A DNA stretch of 64,000 nucleotides from Neptunicella sp048268085 (GTDB lineage: Bacteria > Pseudomonadota > Gammaproteobacteria > Enterobacterales > Alteromonadaceae): assembly GCF_048268085.1 (NCBI RefSeq), contig NZ_JBLWWF010000011.1:74199-138198 (forward strand), given 5' to 3'. This document shows, piece after piece, positions 8,565 to 17,340 of this stretch. A program made the translations under genes and the position numbers. A model generated the notes under the pieces. The model saw only the letters and a list, made by a program, of their open reading frames with translations, was not told the origin of the DNA and did no database searches. Position 1 is the stretch's first letter. Every line of letters begins with the position of its first letter.

Positions 8565-9893
8565 ATGAAAAACATATCAATTGGCCTGTTACTTCTTTGC
8601 GGCCTGTTAACCACAGCCTGTGCTACAACTCCTCAAAATACAGTGACTAACACTCAATCCAGCCACGTTCCCAAGAATATTATTTTCCTTATTGGTGATG
8701 GAATGGGAGTCGAACATACCACTGCATATCGTTATTACACCGATGACCTGACAACAGAAGCAGTCGAAACCACTATTTTTGATCAATTACTGGTGGGCAT
8801 GGCATCAACTTATCCTGATGATGACACTGTCGTCACAGACTCAGCCGCATCCGCCACGGCATTGAGCAGCGGTGTAAAATCATACAACGGTGCCATTGGT
8901 GTTGATGCCCATAAAGAACCACTCGCCACCGTATTGGAAAAAGCCAAACAGCTGGGTAAACAAACGGCGATTGTGGTCACATCGCAAATTAATCATGCCA
9001 CACCGGCTGCGTTTATCGCCCATAACGAAAGCCGCCAAAACTACGATCAGATCGCTGATAACTACCTAAGCAACTTAATTAATGACAAACCTATTGTGGA
9101 TCTGATGTTTGGCGGTGGAACCAAGTACTTTATTCGCGATGATCGCAATCTGGTTAAGGAATTTGAAGACTACGGTTATCAATATACCGATGATTTACAG
9201 CAACTGGATAACATCACTGCACTGCCTGCCTTAGGTTTATTTGCTCCGGTAGGATTACCTTTTGCCATCGATAGCGCTCAACCCCATCGATTAGAACCGA
9301 TGGCCCAAAAAGCCCTGTCACTTTTGTCACAGCACAATGACAACGGTTTCTTTATGATGATAGAAGGCAGCCAAATTGACTGGTGTTCTCACGCTAACGA
9401 TGTTGCCTGTGCAATGGGAGAATTGGACGATTTCGCTGCCACCATAAAGGCCGCCCGAGATTTTGCACAACAACAGGGCGACACCTTGGTTGTTGTTACC
9501 GCCGATCACAGCACAGGGGGGTTAAGTATTGGCGGTTATGGACAGTATCTGTGGAAACGTGACTTGGTCCATCAAATTCATGCCTCTATTGAGACCTTAA
9601 GCAAAGAAATGATCAAAACTAATGATGTCGTGGCCACTTGGAATAAGTACATTGACTTTGCTTTAACCACCGAAGAAAAACAAAAATTACTCAACGCCAG
9701 CAAGCAAAAAGATAAAATGTTACGTGACGCGCTAGTCGAGGTCATCAGCCACCGTACTATCACCGGCTGGACATCTCGCGGTCATACAGCCGGAGATGTA
9801 CAAATATTTGCTTATGGCGTTGGGGCCGAAAAATTTGCCGGTCATCTGGATAATACCGACATAGCCAAAGCGATTTTTTCGTTTCTTAAATAA
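8565..9893 (+). CDS. Alkaline phosphatase, lipoprotein
   Basis: A 442-residue PhoA-superfamily metal-dependent phosphatase. The N-terminus is a lipoprotein signal with lipobox LTTAC (Cys19), so the enzyme is probably anchored to an envelope membrane. Metal and catalytic motifs are FLIGDGMG (Asp45), VTDSAASATAL with the nucleophile Ser93, a TADHSTGG segment and RGHTAGDV near the C-terminus. It hydrolyses phosphomonoesters. The promoter region has a weak resemblance to a Pho box (around 8472-8495) that I do not consider sufficient. A terminator follows. Confidence 0.9.
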   Translation: MKNISIGLLLLCGLLTTACATTPQNTVTNTQSSHVPKNIIFLIGDGMGVEHTTAYRYYTDDLTTEAVETTIFDQLLVGMASTYPDDDTVVTDSAASATALSSGVKSYNGAIGVDAHKEPLATVLEKAKQLGKQTAIVVTSQINHATPAAFIAHNESRQNYDQIADNYLSNLINDKPIVDLMFGGGTKYFIRDDRNLVKEFEDYGYQYTDDLQQLDNITALPALGLFAPVGLPFAIDSAQPHRLEPMAQKALSLLSQHNDNGFFMMIEGSQIDWCSHANDVACAMGELDDFAATIKAARDFAQQQGDTLVVVTADHSTGGLSIGGYGQYLWKRDLVHQIHASIETLSKEMIKTNDVVATWNKYIDFALTTEEKQKLLNASKQKDKMLRDALVEVISHRTITGWTSRGHTAGDVQIFAYGVGAEKFAGHLDNTDIAKAIFSFLK

Positions 9894-9934
9894 GCGGATC
9901 CCGATTAAAAAACGACCGCATAACCGCAACTATC

Positions 9935-9966
9935 AAATCCGATAATCACAGATTATCGGATTTTTT
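9935..9966. terminator. Bidirectional rho-independent terminator
   Basis: Stem AAATCCGATAATC / GATTATCGGATTT with a short ACA loop and T-run, between the convergent alkaline phosphatase and ABC permease genes. Confidence 0.85.
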
Positions 9967-9977
9967 ATGTGCCGGTA

Positions 9978-11378
9978 TTACATCTCAAGAACGTACCGCT
10001 GCCAATACTTGAGGATCACCATACCCACCACAATACTGCTCACCGGGTAACAGGCATACCACCACAAATTTGGCTTAACGAACCAAAGCATCGCAACTGC
10101 AACAAAGATATTTATGACTGAAAAAATAACCGATTGATAGCGTAACCAGCTACCCGCTTCCATGGTCATCGTCACGAACAGGGAATAAGCGATTTGTAGC
10201 AATAGAGATGGCAAAAGCAAAATCACACCGCTTAACAATACAAGTAAACTCAATTTATACCCTGAATAACATAACATCATCAGCATTATTGGTATGGTAA
10301 ATAACAGTATGCTGCGAAGTAGCCTTGTCGCCAGCAGTTTTACCAGACAATTCATATAAGTTTGGCGACTGTTAGCTGAATGAGTTAGCCATAAATAGGC
10401 AAATTTACTTTTTCTTTTTAGAAACTCTACACTGTTTGCCGAATAAATAGCGATAACGAAAAAGCAAAAGAATATTGCCAGTGGAATGATAACGCCTTCG
10501 GGGTTAGGGTCTTGCGGCAGCATAACGTTAACAAAGCCTAGAATACCGAGCAAAATCAGCAAAAATATGACATAAAATATCCGTTCATCCCGGTCGAGAT
10601 AACATAATTTTTCCAGTGAGGTTTTTCCGGCAATAAAGCGCCCTAGCCTTCGACTTATGCGAGAAAACAACGAGTAACGAGCCAAGCTTCCGGACAAGAT
10701 GTTTAAAGGATCATTTTGTCTCCAGCTCAATGGCATTGCATCAGGATTGTATTCCTGTTTAAGCTGGTGGCGACTCAAACAAAGAGTCAGGCATACGATA
10801 GTAAATAGTGCACAACCAAGCAAATAAGCTAACATATAAATCAATTGACTGGACAAATTACCGGCGAAAAATTGCACAGACTGCTCCAGGCCATTTAACC
10901 ACTCAAACAACCCTATGATACCCTGAAAAAAAAGACTGCCACTCATCAGTGTTATTAATACGAACAACGCTCCCCACATCACCGAGATTGTCTTGGCAAC
11001 AGGAAACAGATACAAAAGCGTCGCAAGTACATAAAATGCCGCAACCAATACCAGCCAGTGACTTATGCTCACCGCAAACAGCAATGCTACAAGAGTAAAC
11101 ATCAGTAAGCTGTAAACGACCGAAACAACAAATTGATAGTAACCGTAATCAGGCAGGACAAAACCAAGATAGTGCCCATAGCAATTAGCCAAATTACGGG
11201 CATTTCTGGTGGTCACTTCTACGCAAATTAATAAGCTAACCCAGCCAATAATATTGGTGTTGGTGGCACTGCTTGCCGCCGACAATCCCAGATAAAAAAA
11301 CAACGCAGCAAAGGCAAACAGCAACTTATAAGACTGGTTATGCCAATCTCTTTTTACAATGGCAATTAACGGGTGCAT
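9978..11378 (-). CDS. ABC transporter permease subunit
   Basis: A 466-residue, very hydrophobic protein with about ten to twelve predicted membrane segments and no enzymatic motif. It is the last gene of a GntR-ATPase-permease operon; its ATG is preceded by GGAG and overlaps the ATPase gene by 13 bases, which implies translational coupling. This gene order matches the YtrA/YhcF-regulated ABC systems, where the membrane partner is poorly conserved. Substrate unknown; a role in envelope stress or peptide/antibiotic response is only an analogy. Confidence 0.75.
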   Translation of the reverse strand: MHPLIAIVKRDWHNQSYKLLFAFAALFFYLGLSAASSATNTNIIGWVSLLICVEVTTRNARNLANCYGHYLGFVLPDYGYYQFVVSVVYSLLMFTLVALLFAVSISHWLVLVAAFYVLATLLYLFPVAKTISVMWGALFVLITLMSGSLFFQGIIGLFEWLNGLEQSVQFFAGNLSSQLIYMLAYLLGCALFTIVCLTLCLSRHQLKQEYNPDAMPLSWRQNDPLNILSGSLARYSLFSRISRRLGRFIAGKTSLEKLCYLDRDERIFYVIFLLILLGILGFVNVMLPQDPNPEGVIIPLAIFFCFFVIAIYSANSVEFLKRKSKFAYLWLTHSANSRQTYMNCLVKLLATRLLRSILLFTIPIMLMMLCYSGYKLSLLVLLSGVILLLPSLLLQIAYSLFVTMTMEAGSWLRYQSVIFSVINIFVAVAMLWFVKPNLWWYACYPVSSIVVGMVILKYWQRYVLEM

Positions 11379-12244
11379 GAGTCGATCTCCAGAAAAATAT
11401 CCTCCATATTTAGATATTCAACATCGACACTTACTTGCAGCTTTTCAATCAATTGTTGATGGAGCAATTCAGAATAATCAGTAACGCTGAGCAGCGCTTT
11501 ATTGCCTTTTATTTGCTGATTCAGGCACGACAATTCCGATAAACGGTGTGGCAAATTTTCACCGCTGATATGTAAACGCACGACCTTTTCTTTCAGTTCA
11601 TCTATTGCCCCTTGAAAAATAACCTTACCGTCTTTTAAAAATGCAACATCCGAGGCGACTCGCTCTATATCCGAAGTAATATGGGTAGAAAAAAGAATGC
11701 TGGTTTGACTATCACTATTCATATCGATTAATTGTTTAATTAACTGACGACGAGCTGAAGGATCCAGAGCCGCTGCTGGCTCATCTAATACCAGTAATGT
11801 TGGCGAATGACTTAACCCACTGATAATTGCGAGGCGCTGACGCTGGCCTTCTGACATCTCACCAATCAGCTGCTTTTCATTGAGTTGCCAATCCACCATT
11901 AATTGTTTCGCTTTGGCACTGTCCCAATGATTATAAAAAGCCCCGCAATACTCTATTAATTGTTTGGCCGTTAAGCCGTTAAAGCTATCCATCGTTTGCG
12001 GCACAAAACCCAGCTTCTGTTTATTGTCAGCCGATAATTCCCACGCTGAATTACCCCATAATTGTGCGCTACCACTATCGGCTTGAAGTAAACCTAATGC
12101 GGTTTTTATCAGTGTTGTTTTACCGGAACCATTGTGGCCAATAAGCCCCATGACTTGGCCCGACCGCAAGCTTAAATTAACGCCATCCAGCACGGGAGTG
12201 TTTGAATAAGCCTTAGAAACGTTGGTTAATTGCAATATACTCAT
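11366..12244 (-). CDS. ABC transporter ATP-binding protein
   Basis: A 292-residue ABC ATPase: Walker A GHNGSGKTT, signature MSEGQRQRL, Walker B LLVLDEPAAALD and switch histidine in FSTHI. Start taken at ATG 12244, which overlaps the TGA of the regulator gene as ATGA and has AAGGA six bases upstream; the ATG six bases earlier sits on the ribosome site itself. It energises the permease encoded next. The C-terminal third is the variable domain typical of the CcmA-like/YhcG group. Confidence 0.88.
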   Translation of the reverse strand: MSILQLTNVSKAYSNTPVLDGVNLSLRSGQVMGLIGHNGSGKTTLIKTALGLLQADSGSAQLWGNSAWELSADNKQKLGFVPQTMDSFNGLTAKQLIEYCGAFYNHWDSAKAKQLMVDWQLNEKQLIGEMSEGQRQRLAIISGLSHSPTLLVLDEPAAALDPSARRQLIKQLIDMNSDSQTSILFSTHITSDIERVASDVAFLKDGKVIFQGAIDELKEKVVRLHISGENLPHRLSELSCLNQQIKGNKALLSVTDYSELLHQQLIEKLQVSVDVEYLNMEDIFLEIDSCTR

Positions 12245-12636
12245 ATCCATTCCTTTTTAAATTGTTCCTTGAGCCAGTTCAGAACTTGATCTTGGTCAAT
12301 ATCAAGTTGCTGACATTGTTTAATCAAATCGTTTACTAACGGATTTAATGCGTTTAAGCGATGTTCTATCGACTGTTTTTGTGTCGATTCCACTACCACC
12401 ATGCCCTTACCGCGAACTCGTTTCAGTGTCCCCTGAGCTTCTAACAACCCATATGCTTTAGAAATGGTCATAGGGTTGACATCTAACTCTGTGGCAAGCT
12501 GGCGTACAGAAGGCAGATAGTCACCGGCCTTAATCTGCTGGCTAGCCGTCATGCGGTTTATTTGCTCCATTAACTGACGATAAATGGGGACACCAGAACT
12601 CGGAGCAAGCTGAAAAATAAACGGAGATAGTGGCAA
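12241..12636 (-). CDS. GntR-family regulator, YtrA subfamily
   Basis: About 131 residues: a winged helix with GVPIYRQLMEQI, the recognition segment YLPSVRQLATELDVNPMTISKAY and RGKGMVV, followed by only a short C-terminal helix, as in YtrA. The longest frame begins with GTG at 12657, but that codon lies in the operator palindrome. A TTG at 12636 has AAGGA eight bases upstream and a family-like N-terminus, so I prefer it. The gene heads the ATPase-permease operon and probably represses it and itself. Confidence 0.82.
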   Translation of the reverse strand: MPLSPFIFQLAPSSGVPIYRQLMEQINRMTASQQIKAGDYLPSVRQLATELDVNPMTISKAYGLLEAQGTLKRVRGKGMVVVESTQKQSIEHRLNALNPLVNDLIKQCQQLDIDQDQVLNWLKEQFKKEWI

Positions 12637-12656
12637 ATCACTGTCCTTAATTAACA

Positions 12657-12694
12657 CTATGTGTATTAGTTATATAATACACCAATACACATAG
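12657..12694 (-). promoter_or_regulatory. Promoter with overlapping YtrA-type operator
   Basis: An inverted repeat with 11-bp arms, CTATGTGTATT and AATACACATAG, spaced by 16 bases. On the - strand a promoter TTGCTA (12697-12692), 17-base spacer, TATAAC (12674-12669) runs through it, so a bound repressor would block RNA polymerase. It lies immediately upstream of the GntR gene. Confidence 0.7.
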
Positions 12695-12928
12695 CAAATT
12701 ATTTCATCAAGAATATGCCGCTATTTGAACCGGCGGATCACTGGGGTTCGCACCTACGTACTGCGGTTCATGCACAGAAGTCGAATGGTCGAGCGCGAGT
12801 ATTACGCTAGCAGACCGCTTAACTCTGGTTAACACCGCGGCTGTGGACTCAAAATACATGATGCATTACTAAGGCCTCAAGCTCTGGCATACTAGCGTTA
12901 TTGTTATTTAATTAAGCATTGGTAAGAC

Positions 12929-13366
12929 ATGAAGCAAACGGCTATAGAATCTCTCAAACTACATAACCAATTATGTTTTGCACTTTATTCGACCTCACTC
13001 GCAATGAGTCGGCTATATAAACCATTGCTTGCTGAATTAGATCTCACCTATCCGCAATACCTGATTATGATGTTGCTATGGGAGCATGATGGCATCACCA
13101 TAACCAATATCAGCAAATTGCTACATCAGGAAAAAGGGGCGCTCAGCCCAGTGATTAAAAGACTCGAAAAACAACAGCTCATTACCCGTCAACGCAATGA
13201 GCATGACGACAGATTGGTTAACATATATCTAACCCAAGCAGGAATTGCATTGAAAGAGCGTGCTGCCAACATCCCAAATAAAGTCTTATGTTCTACCGGC
13301 CTGGAAGTAAGCGATGCGTTGTCATTAAAAGCTCAACTTGAGCAAGTCAGAAGCCATCTTGATTAA
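12929..13366 (+). CDS. ohrR: MarR-family peroxide sensor OhrR
   Basis: A 145-residue MarR-type winged helix. The N-terminal LHNQLCFALYS with Cys16 is the hallmark of OhrR: this cysteine is oxidised by organic hydroperoxides and releases DNA. The helix-turn-helix and wing are in TYPQYLIMMLLWE through KRLEKQQLITRQRN with DDRLVNIYLT. It precedes ohr in the same direction, with a perfect palindrome between them, the expected target. Confidence 0.9.
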   Translation: MKQTAIESLKLHNQLCFALYSTSLAMSRLYKPLLAELDLTYPQYLIMMLLWEHDGITITNISKLLHQEKGALSPVIKRLEKQQLITRQRNEHDDRLVNIYLTQAGIALKERAANIPNKVLCSTGLEVSDALSLKAQLEQVRSHLD

Positions 13367-13402
13367 AAAATAATTATTTAGCATTATTGGATCTAACAAA
13401 TA

Positions 13403-13431
13403 GTTATCGCAATAACTATTATTGCGATAAC
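13403..13431. promoter_or_regulatory. Perfect palindrome between ohrR and ohr (candidate OhrR operator)
   Basis: GTTATCGCAATAA, spacer CTA, then TTATTGCGATAAC: two exact 13-bp arms, 52 bases before the ohr start. The position and the neighbouring OhrR gene make an OhrR operator likely; this is inference, since I cannot compare it to footprinted sites. Confidence 0.7.
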
Positions 13432-13482
13432 ATAATCCTTGTAATCAACGATTGATAGTTAACCCTAATACGAGGATAAACC

Positions 13483-13902
13483 ATGCAAGTACTATATAAA
13501 GCAGTAGCAACATCCACCGGGGGCCGAGACGGCCAAGCGATTTCCAGTGACAAAGTGTTAAATGTAAAACTGGCTACCCCAAAAGAATTAGGCGGTGCTG
13601 GTGGTGAAGCCACTAACCCCGAGCAGTTATTTGCTGCCGGTTACTCAGCCTGTTTTATTGGCGCACTAAAATTTGTCGGTGGCGAACAGAAAGTCAGTAT
13701 CCCACAAGACACCACTATCAAGGCCGAAGTGGGTATTGGCAAAATAGACGGTGGATTTGGTCTGGATATCGATTTGCACATCAATTTGCCGGGGCTGGAG
13801 CAAAGCGTAGCAGAACAATTATCTGAAAAAGCGCATCAAGTATGCCCCTATTCCAATGCTACTCGCGGTAATATTGATGTGCGATTGCATGTGAGTGTTT
13901 AA
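13483..13902 (+). CDS. ohr: Organic hydroperoxide resistance protein Ohr
   Basis: A 139-residue thiol peroxidase of the Ohr/OsmC superfamily that reduces organic hydroperoxides. Both active-site cysteines are visible: GYSACFIGAL (peroxidatic) and QVCPYSNATRGN (resolving), as well as the N-terminal TSTGGRDGQA and the GGAGGEATNPEQLFAAGY segment. A good AGGA site precedes the ATG. It pairs with ohrR upstream. A GC-rich hairpin at 13931-13956 may end the transcript, although it lacks a T-run. Confidence 0.94.
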   Translation: MQVLYKAVATSTGGRDGQAISSDKVLNVKLATPKELGGAGGEATNPEQLFAAGYSACFIGALKFVGGEQKVSIPQDTTIKAEVGIGKIDGGFGLDIDLHINLPGLEQSVAEQLSEKAHQVCPYSNATRGNIDVRLHVSV

Positions 13903-13930
13903 TTTAACCCGCTAGTCGTGTTCATTTTCT

Positions 13931-13956
13931 TAAGGCCGCTCACTTTAGCGGCCTTA
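13931..13956 (+). terminator. Hairpin downstream of ohr
   Basis: TAAGGCCGCT, loop CACTTT, AGCGGCCTTA: a 10-bp perfect stem 29 bases after the ohr stop. No T-run follows, so efficiency as a terminator is uncertain. Confidence 0.5.
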
Positions 13957-14119
13957 ATATCAAGTAAGGCCAGTTAATTTGCCAATACAACCTTACTCTT
14001 TGCCTAATTCCCGATAAAACCCAAAAATCTACTGTTAACCGCCAATACATTTGTATATGCTAAAATTTCATTAATGAAAAAAACCTATATTTCAATATGT
14101 TAATTCAGCACAGTGATTA

Positions 14120-14860
14120 ATGATGCATCTATATCGACGTTTGGCAGTCTTATTTACCATGCTATTGATAAGCAATTCATCCTGTTTTGCTGCTCCGCAA
14201 GTGGTCACCATAGCAGCAGAAAATAGCTGGCCCCCTTATGCCAGAGCAGATGGAGAGGGAATATCCAAACAAATCATTCAAGCTGCCTTTGACGCGGTTG
14301 GGGTTAAAGTGAAATTTGTTGTAGCGCCATACGCCAGAGCACTTCGCTTGACCGAAATGGGCGTTGTACAGGGCTGCTTTAACGTCACCAAACAATTATC
14401 CACCGAAAAATTATTCCAATTCGGTCGCCATAAATTATTTGAGGCCCCAACATCCTTTTATTTTAATCCTAAACATCCCATGCACTTCACTAGCATTGAA
14501 GAAGCCCCTGATGGAATGAGCATTGCCGGAATTATTGGCTATGAATATGGTAATGCCTACGAGCAACAGCGGCATCGCTTTAAAGAAGTCAGGGTGCCCA
14601 CACAACAACAAATTATTGGTTTGCTGCGCTCAGGTGAAGTCGATGCAGCCATAATGTTTGATAAGGTCGCCAGTTACCATTTGCAGATGTTAGGCTTAGA
14701 TGAAAACACTATTTTGAAAGGGCCTCACGGTGAGTCTAGTGATATTTATGTGGCATTCAGCAAACACCAGAATTTTCCAGATATGCAAAACATCATCGAA
14801 CAGTTTGATCGGGGGCTGGAATTAACTCAGGCTGCCAGAGCCAGATTACTATCTAACTGA
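14120..14860 (+). CDS. Periplasmic solute-binding protein (family 3 type)
   Basis: A 246-residue protein with a signal peptide (cleavage around SNSSCFAA-PQ). The mature part opens VTIAAENSWPPYA and GISKQIIQAAFDAVG, the pattern of amino-acid-type periplasmic binding proteins (SBP_bac_3), and contains the VDAAIMFDKVASY segment. No permease or ATPase gene is adjacent, so it may be an orphan receptor or part of a sensory rather than a transport system. Two ATGs start the frame; either is possible. Confidence 0.78.
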   Translation: MMHLYRRLAVLFTMLLISNSSCFAAPQVVTIAAENSWPPYARADGEGISKQIIQAAFDAVGVKVKFVVAPYARALRLTEMGVVQGCFNVTKQLSTEKLFQFGRHKLFEAPTSFYFNPKHPMHFTSIEEAPDGMSIAGIIGYEYGNAYEQQRHRFKEVRVPTQQQIIGLLRSGEVDAAIMFDKVASYHLQMLGLDENTILKGPHGESSDIYVAFSKHQNFPDMQNIIEQFDRGLELTQAARARLLSN

Positions 14861-14983
14861 ATCCCCCATAAAGGGTTAATAACCGCTGCGTTTTATCATA
14901 TAACTTAATCATTGCACTGCACTCTTGATCACCGTAATAACCGCCCCCAAATAATCAATTCATGTTATTAATTGGGAAAAACC

Positions 14984-16036
14984 TTGAATACACTTTTTGA
15001 TCCAATCCAGTTGGGGGATTTATCACTACCCAACAGAATCATTATGTCTCCCCTTACCCGTTGTCGCGCAAGTGAAGGGCGAGTTCCTAATGCATTAATG
15101 GCCGAATACTACACCCAACGTGCCAGTGCCGGACTCATTATTAGCGAGGCCACCTCTGTGACGCCAATGGGGGTCGGCTACCCCAATACCCCGGGAATTT
15201 GGTCTGATGATCAGGTTGAAGGCTGGAAAAAAATCACCGATGCCGTACACAAGGCGGGCGGTCGAATTGTATTGCAATTATGGCATGTTGGTCGTATCTC
15301 CGATCCTGTTTATCTGGACGGTCAGCAACCGGTTGCACCGAGTGCAATTGCGGCCCAAGGCCATGTGAGTCTGGTACGTCCAGAGAAAAATTTTGAAACG
15401 CCACGGGCATTAAGCGAAACAGAAATTCCCGCTATCGTCGAAGCTTATCGACAAGGTGCCGAAAATGCCAAAAAAGCCGGATTTGATGGAGTTGAAATCC
15501 ACGGTGCCAACGGTTATCTGCTCGACCAGTTTTTACAAACATCCAGCAATCATCGTAAAGACAACTATGGTGGCAGTATCGAAAACCGTGCCCGCCTGAT
15601 GTTGGAAGTCACCGATGCTGTGATTTCCGTGTGGGGAGCTGGCCGAGTGGGAATGCATTTATCTCCGCGCGCGGATGCCCATGATATGGGAGATGAAGAT
15701 TTAGCAGCGACCTTTGGTTATGTCGCCAAAGAATTAGGTAAACGCAACCTCGCTTTTATCTTCACCCGAGAGCATTTTGACGAACCGGCATTAACACCGG
15801 CACTGAAACAGGCTTTTGGCGGCAAACTGATTGCCAATGAAAAAATGACCAGTGAACGCGCTGAACAACTACTAGCGGACGGCACTGCCGATGCAATTGC
15901 GTTTGGTAAAGCGTATATTGCCAATCCTGATTTAGCGGAGCGTTTGCGTGTCAACGCCCCACTGAATGAACTCGATGCGTCCACTATGTATGGCTCTGGC
16001 CCGAAAGGTTACACCGATTATCCGGCACTGGCTTAA
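14984..16036 (+). CDS. nemA: Old Yellow Enzyme-type alkene reductase
   Basis: A 350-residue FMN-dependent NAD(P)H oxidoreductase. N-terminus LFDPIQLGDLSLPNRIIMSPLTR is family-typical; LQLWHVGR and EIHGANGYLLDQF are FMN/substrate site segments, and the C-terminus has the IAFGKAYIANPDL FMN phosphate site. Such enzymes reduce activated alkenes, nitro compounds and nitrate esters. No in-frame ATG exists; I choose TTG 14984 (giving MNTLFDP, GGGA upstream) over TTG 14972. Symbol nemA by resemblance only. Confidence 0.88.
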   Translation: MNTLFDPIQLGDLSLPNRIIMSPLTRCRASEGRVPNALMAEYYTQRASAGLIISEATSVTPMGVGYPNTPGIWSDDQVEGWKKITDAVHKAGGRIVLQLWHVGRISDPVYLDGQQPVAPSAIAAQGHVSLVRPEKNFETPRALSETEIPAIVEAYRQGAENAKKAGFDGVEIHGANGYLLDQFLQTSSNHRKDNYGGSIENRARLMLEVTDAVISVWGAGRVGMHLSPRADAHDMGDEDLAATFGYVAKELGKRNLAFIFTREHFDEPALTPALKQAFGGKLIANEKMTSERAEQLLADGTADAIAFGKAYIANPDLAERLRVNAPLNELDASTMYGSGPKGYTDYPALA

Positions 16037-16053
16037 CACTGGTTTGGCCGATC

Positions 16054-16084
16054 AAAAAAGCACCTTAATTTAAGGTGCTTTTTA
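16054..16084. terminator. Bidirectional rho-independent terminator
   Basis: AAAAAAGCACCTTAA / TTAAGGTGCTTTTT stem between the convergent alkene reductase and nspC genes, with A/T runs at both sides. Confidence 0.85.
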
Positions 16085-16113
16085 TTTATCACAATATCGG
16101 TAACCAATATTGT

Positions 16114-17250
16114 TTAAGACAGCCGCGCCCGGAAATCTTCATATTCAAATTTACGTACTAGTTCAAAACTGCCATCTTTTTTCAAAATACCGATTGAAGG
16201 ATGTTCCACTCCATTAAAAAAGGTGGTTTTAACCATGGTGTAATGGATCATGTCTTCAAAGATCAATCGATCCCCCACTTCCAGAGGAAACTCAAAACCG
16301 TAGGTATCGATCACATCACCAGCCAGACAAGAATTACCACCAAGTTTATAATCGAAGTTCTTTTCTCCCGCCAACCCAGCGTTACGTACTTCAGGGCGAT
16401 AAGGCATTTCCAATACATCAGGCATGTGACCGGTGGCAGAAATATCCAGGATCGCAATATCACCTTCATTGTGGACCACATCCACCACTTCACTGACTAG
16501 CGTGCCAGTTTGCCATGCCACCGCTGAGCCCGGCTCTAAAATAATGTGCAGATCATATTTTTCACGAAACGTTTTAAGCAATTGAATCAGGTGTTCGACA
16601 TCATAGCCAGCACGCGTCATTAAATGCCCCCCACCCAAATTCAACCATTTGAGCTGAGGTAACCACTTGCCGAAACGTTGTTCAACCGCTTGCAAGGTAC
16701 GTTCGGCGGCAAACGAATCGCATTCACACAAATTATGCACGTGGAATCCTTCAATGCCGGATAAATCTACACCTTCAAGATCCTCGGCTTTTACCCCTAG
16801 ACGAGAGCCCGGCGCACTGGGATCATACAATTCAGTTTCGGCTTCACGATGCTGCGGATTAATCCGCAAGCCCATCGATATTCCCGCCTCAGCTACCTGC
16901 TCTTGATAGCGTTGCCACTGGCTCAAACTATTAAACGAAATGTGATTAACCAGATTAACCAGTTCATCGATGTCATTTTGCTTATAGGCTGGAGAGTAAG
17001 CGTGTACTTCCTTACCCATCTCAAACTTAGCCAGCTTTGCTTCCCATACCGAACTAGCGGTACAACCTTGCAAATATTGTCCCACCAATGGAAACGTCGA
17101 CCACATGGAGAAACCTTTTAAGGCCAAAATAATATCCACGCCGGCTTCGCGTTGTACACGCTCCATCAATTGCAGATTAGCTTCCAGTTTGGCTTCTTCG
17201 CACACATAGCAGGGGGAAGGTATAAGCGGATTAAGTAAAGGATCGATCAA
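16114..17250 (-). CDS. nspC: Carboxynorspermidine decarboxylase
   Basis: A 378-residue PLP-dependent decarboxylase of the alanine racemase/ornithine decarboxylase fold. Visible features are PSPCYVCEEAKLEANL, the PLP lysine in LALKGFSMW, the GFHVHNLCE segment, LNLGGGHLMT phosphate loop, and the C-terminal EFPLEVGDRLIFEDM. It converts carboxy(nor)spermidine to (nor)spermidine. Together with the carboxynorspermidine synthase-like gene just upstream on the same strand it forms the complete alternative spermidine/norspermidine branch known from Vibrio and relatives. Confidence 0.93.
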   Translation of the reverse strand: MIDPLLNPLIPSPCYVCEEAKLEANLQLMERVQREAGVDIILALKGFSMWSTFPLVGQYLQGCTASSVWEAKLAKFEMGKEVHAYSPAYKQNDIDELVNLVNHISFNSLSQWQRYQEQVAEAGISMGLRINPQHREAETELYDPSAPGSRLGVKAEDLEGVDLSGIEGFHVHNLCECDSFAAERTLQAVEQRFGKWLPQLKWLNLGGGHLMTRAGYDVEHLIQLLKTFREKYDLHIILEPGSAVAWQTGTLVSEVVDVVHNEGDIAILDISATGHMPDVLEMPYRPEVRNAGLAGEKNFDYKLGGNSCLAGDVIDTYGFEFPLEVGDRLIFEDMIHYTMVKTTFFNGVEHPSIGILKKDGSFELVRKFEYEDFRARLS

Positions 17251-17340
17251 GGTTAACTCTCCAGATCAGGAATAAGGACGTTATTATTATTCCGGCCACA
17301 GACTATTGATTGCAGCCGGAATATGATTTTAACCTTTTAA

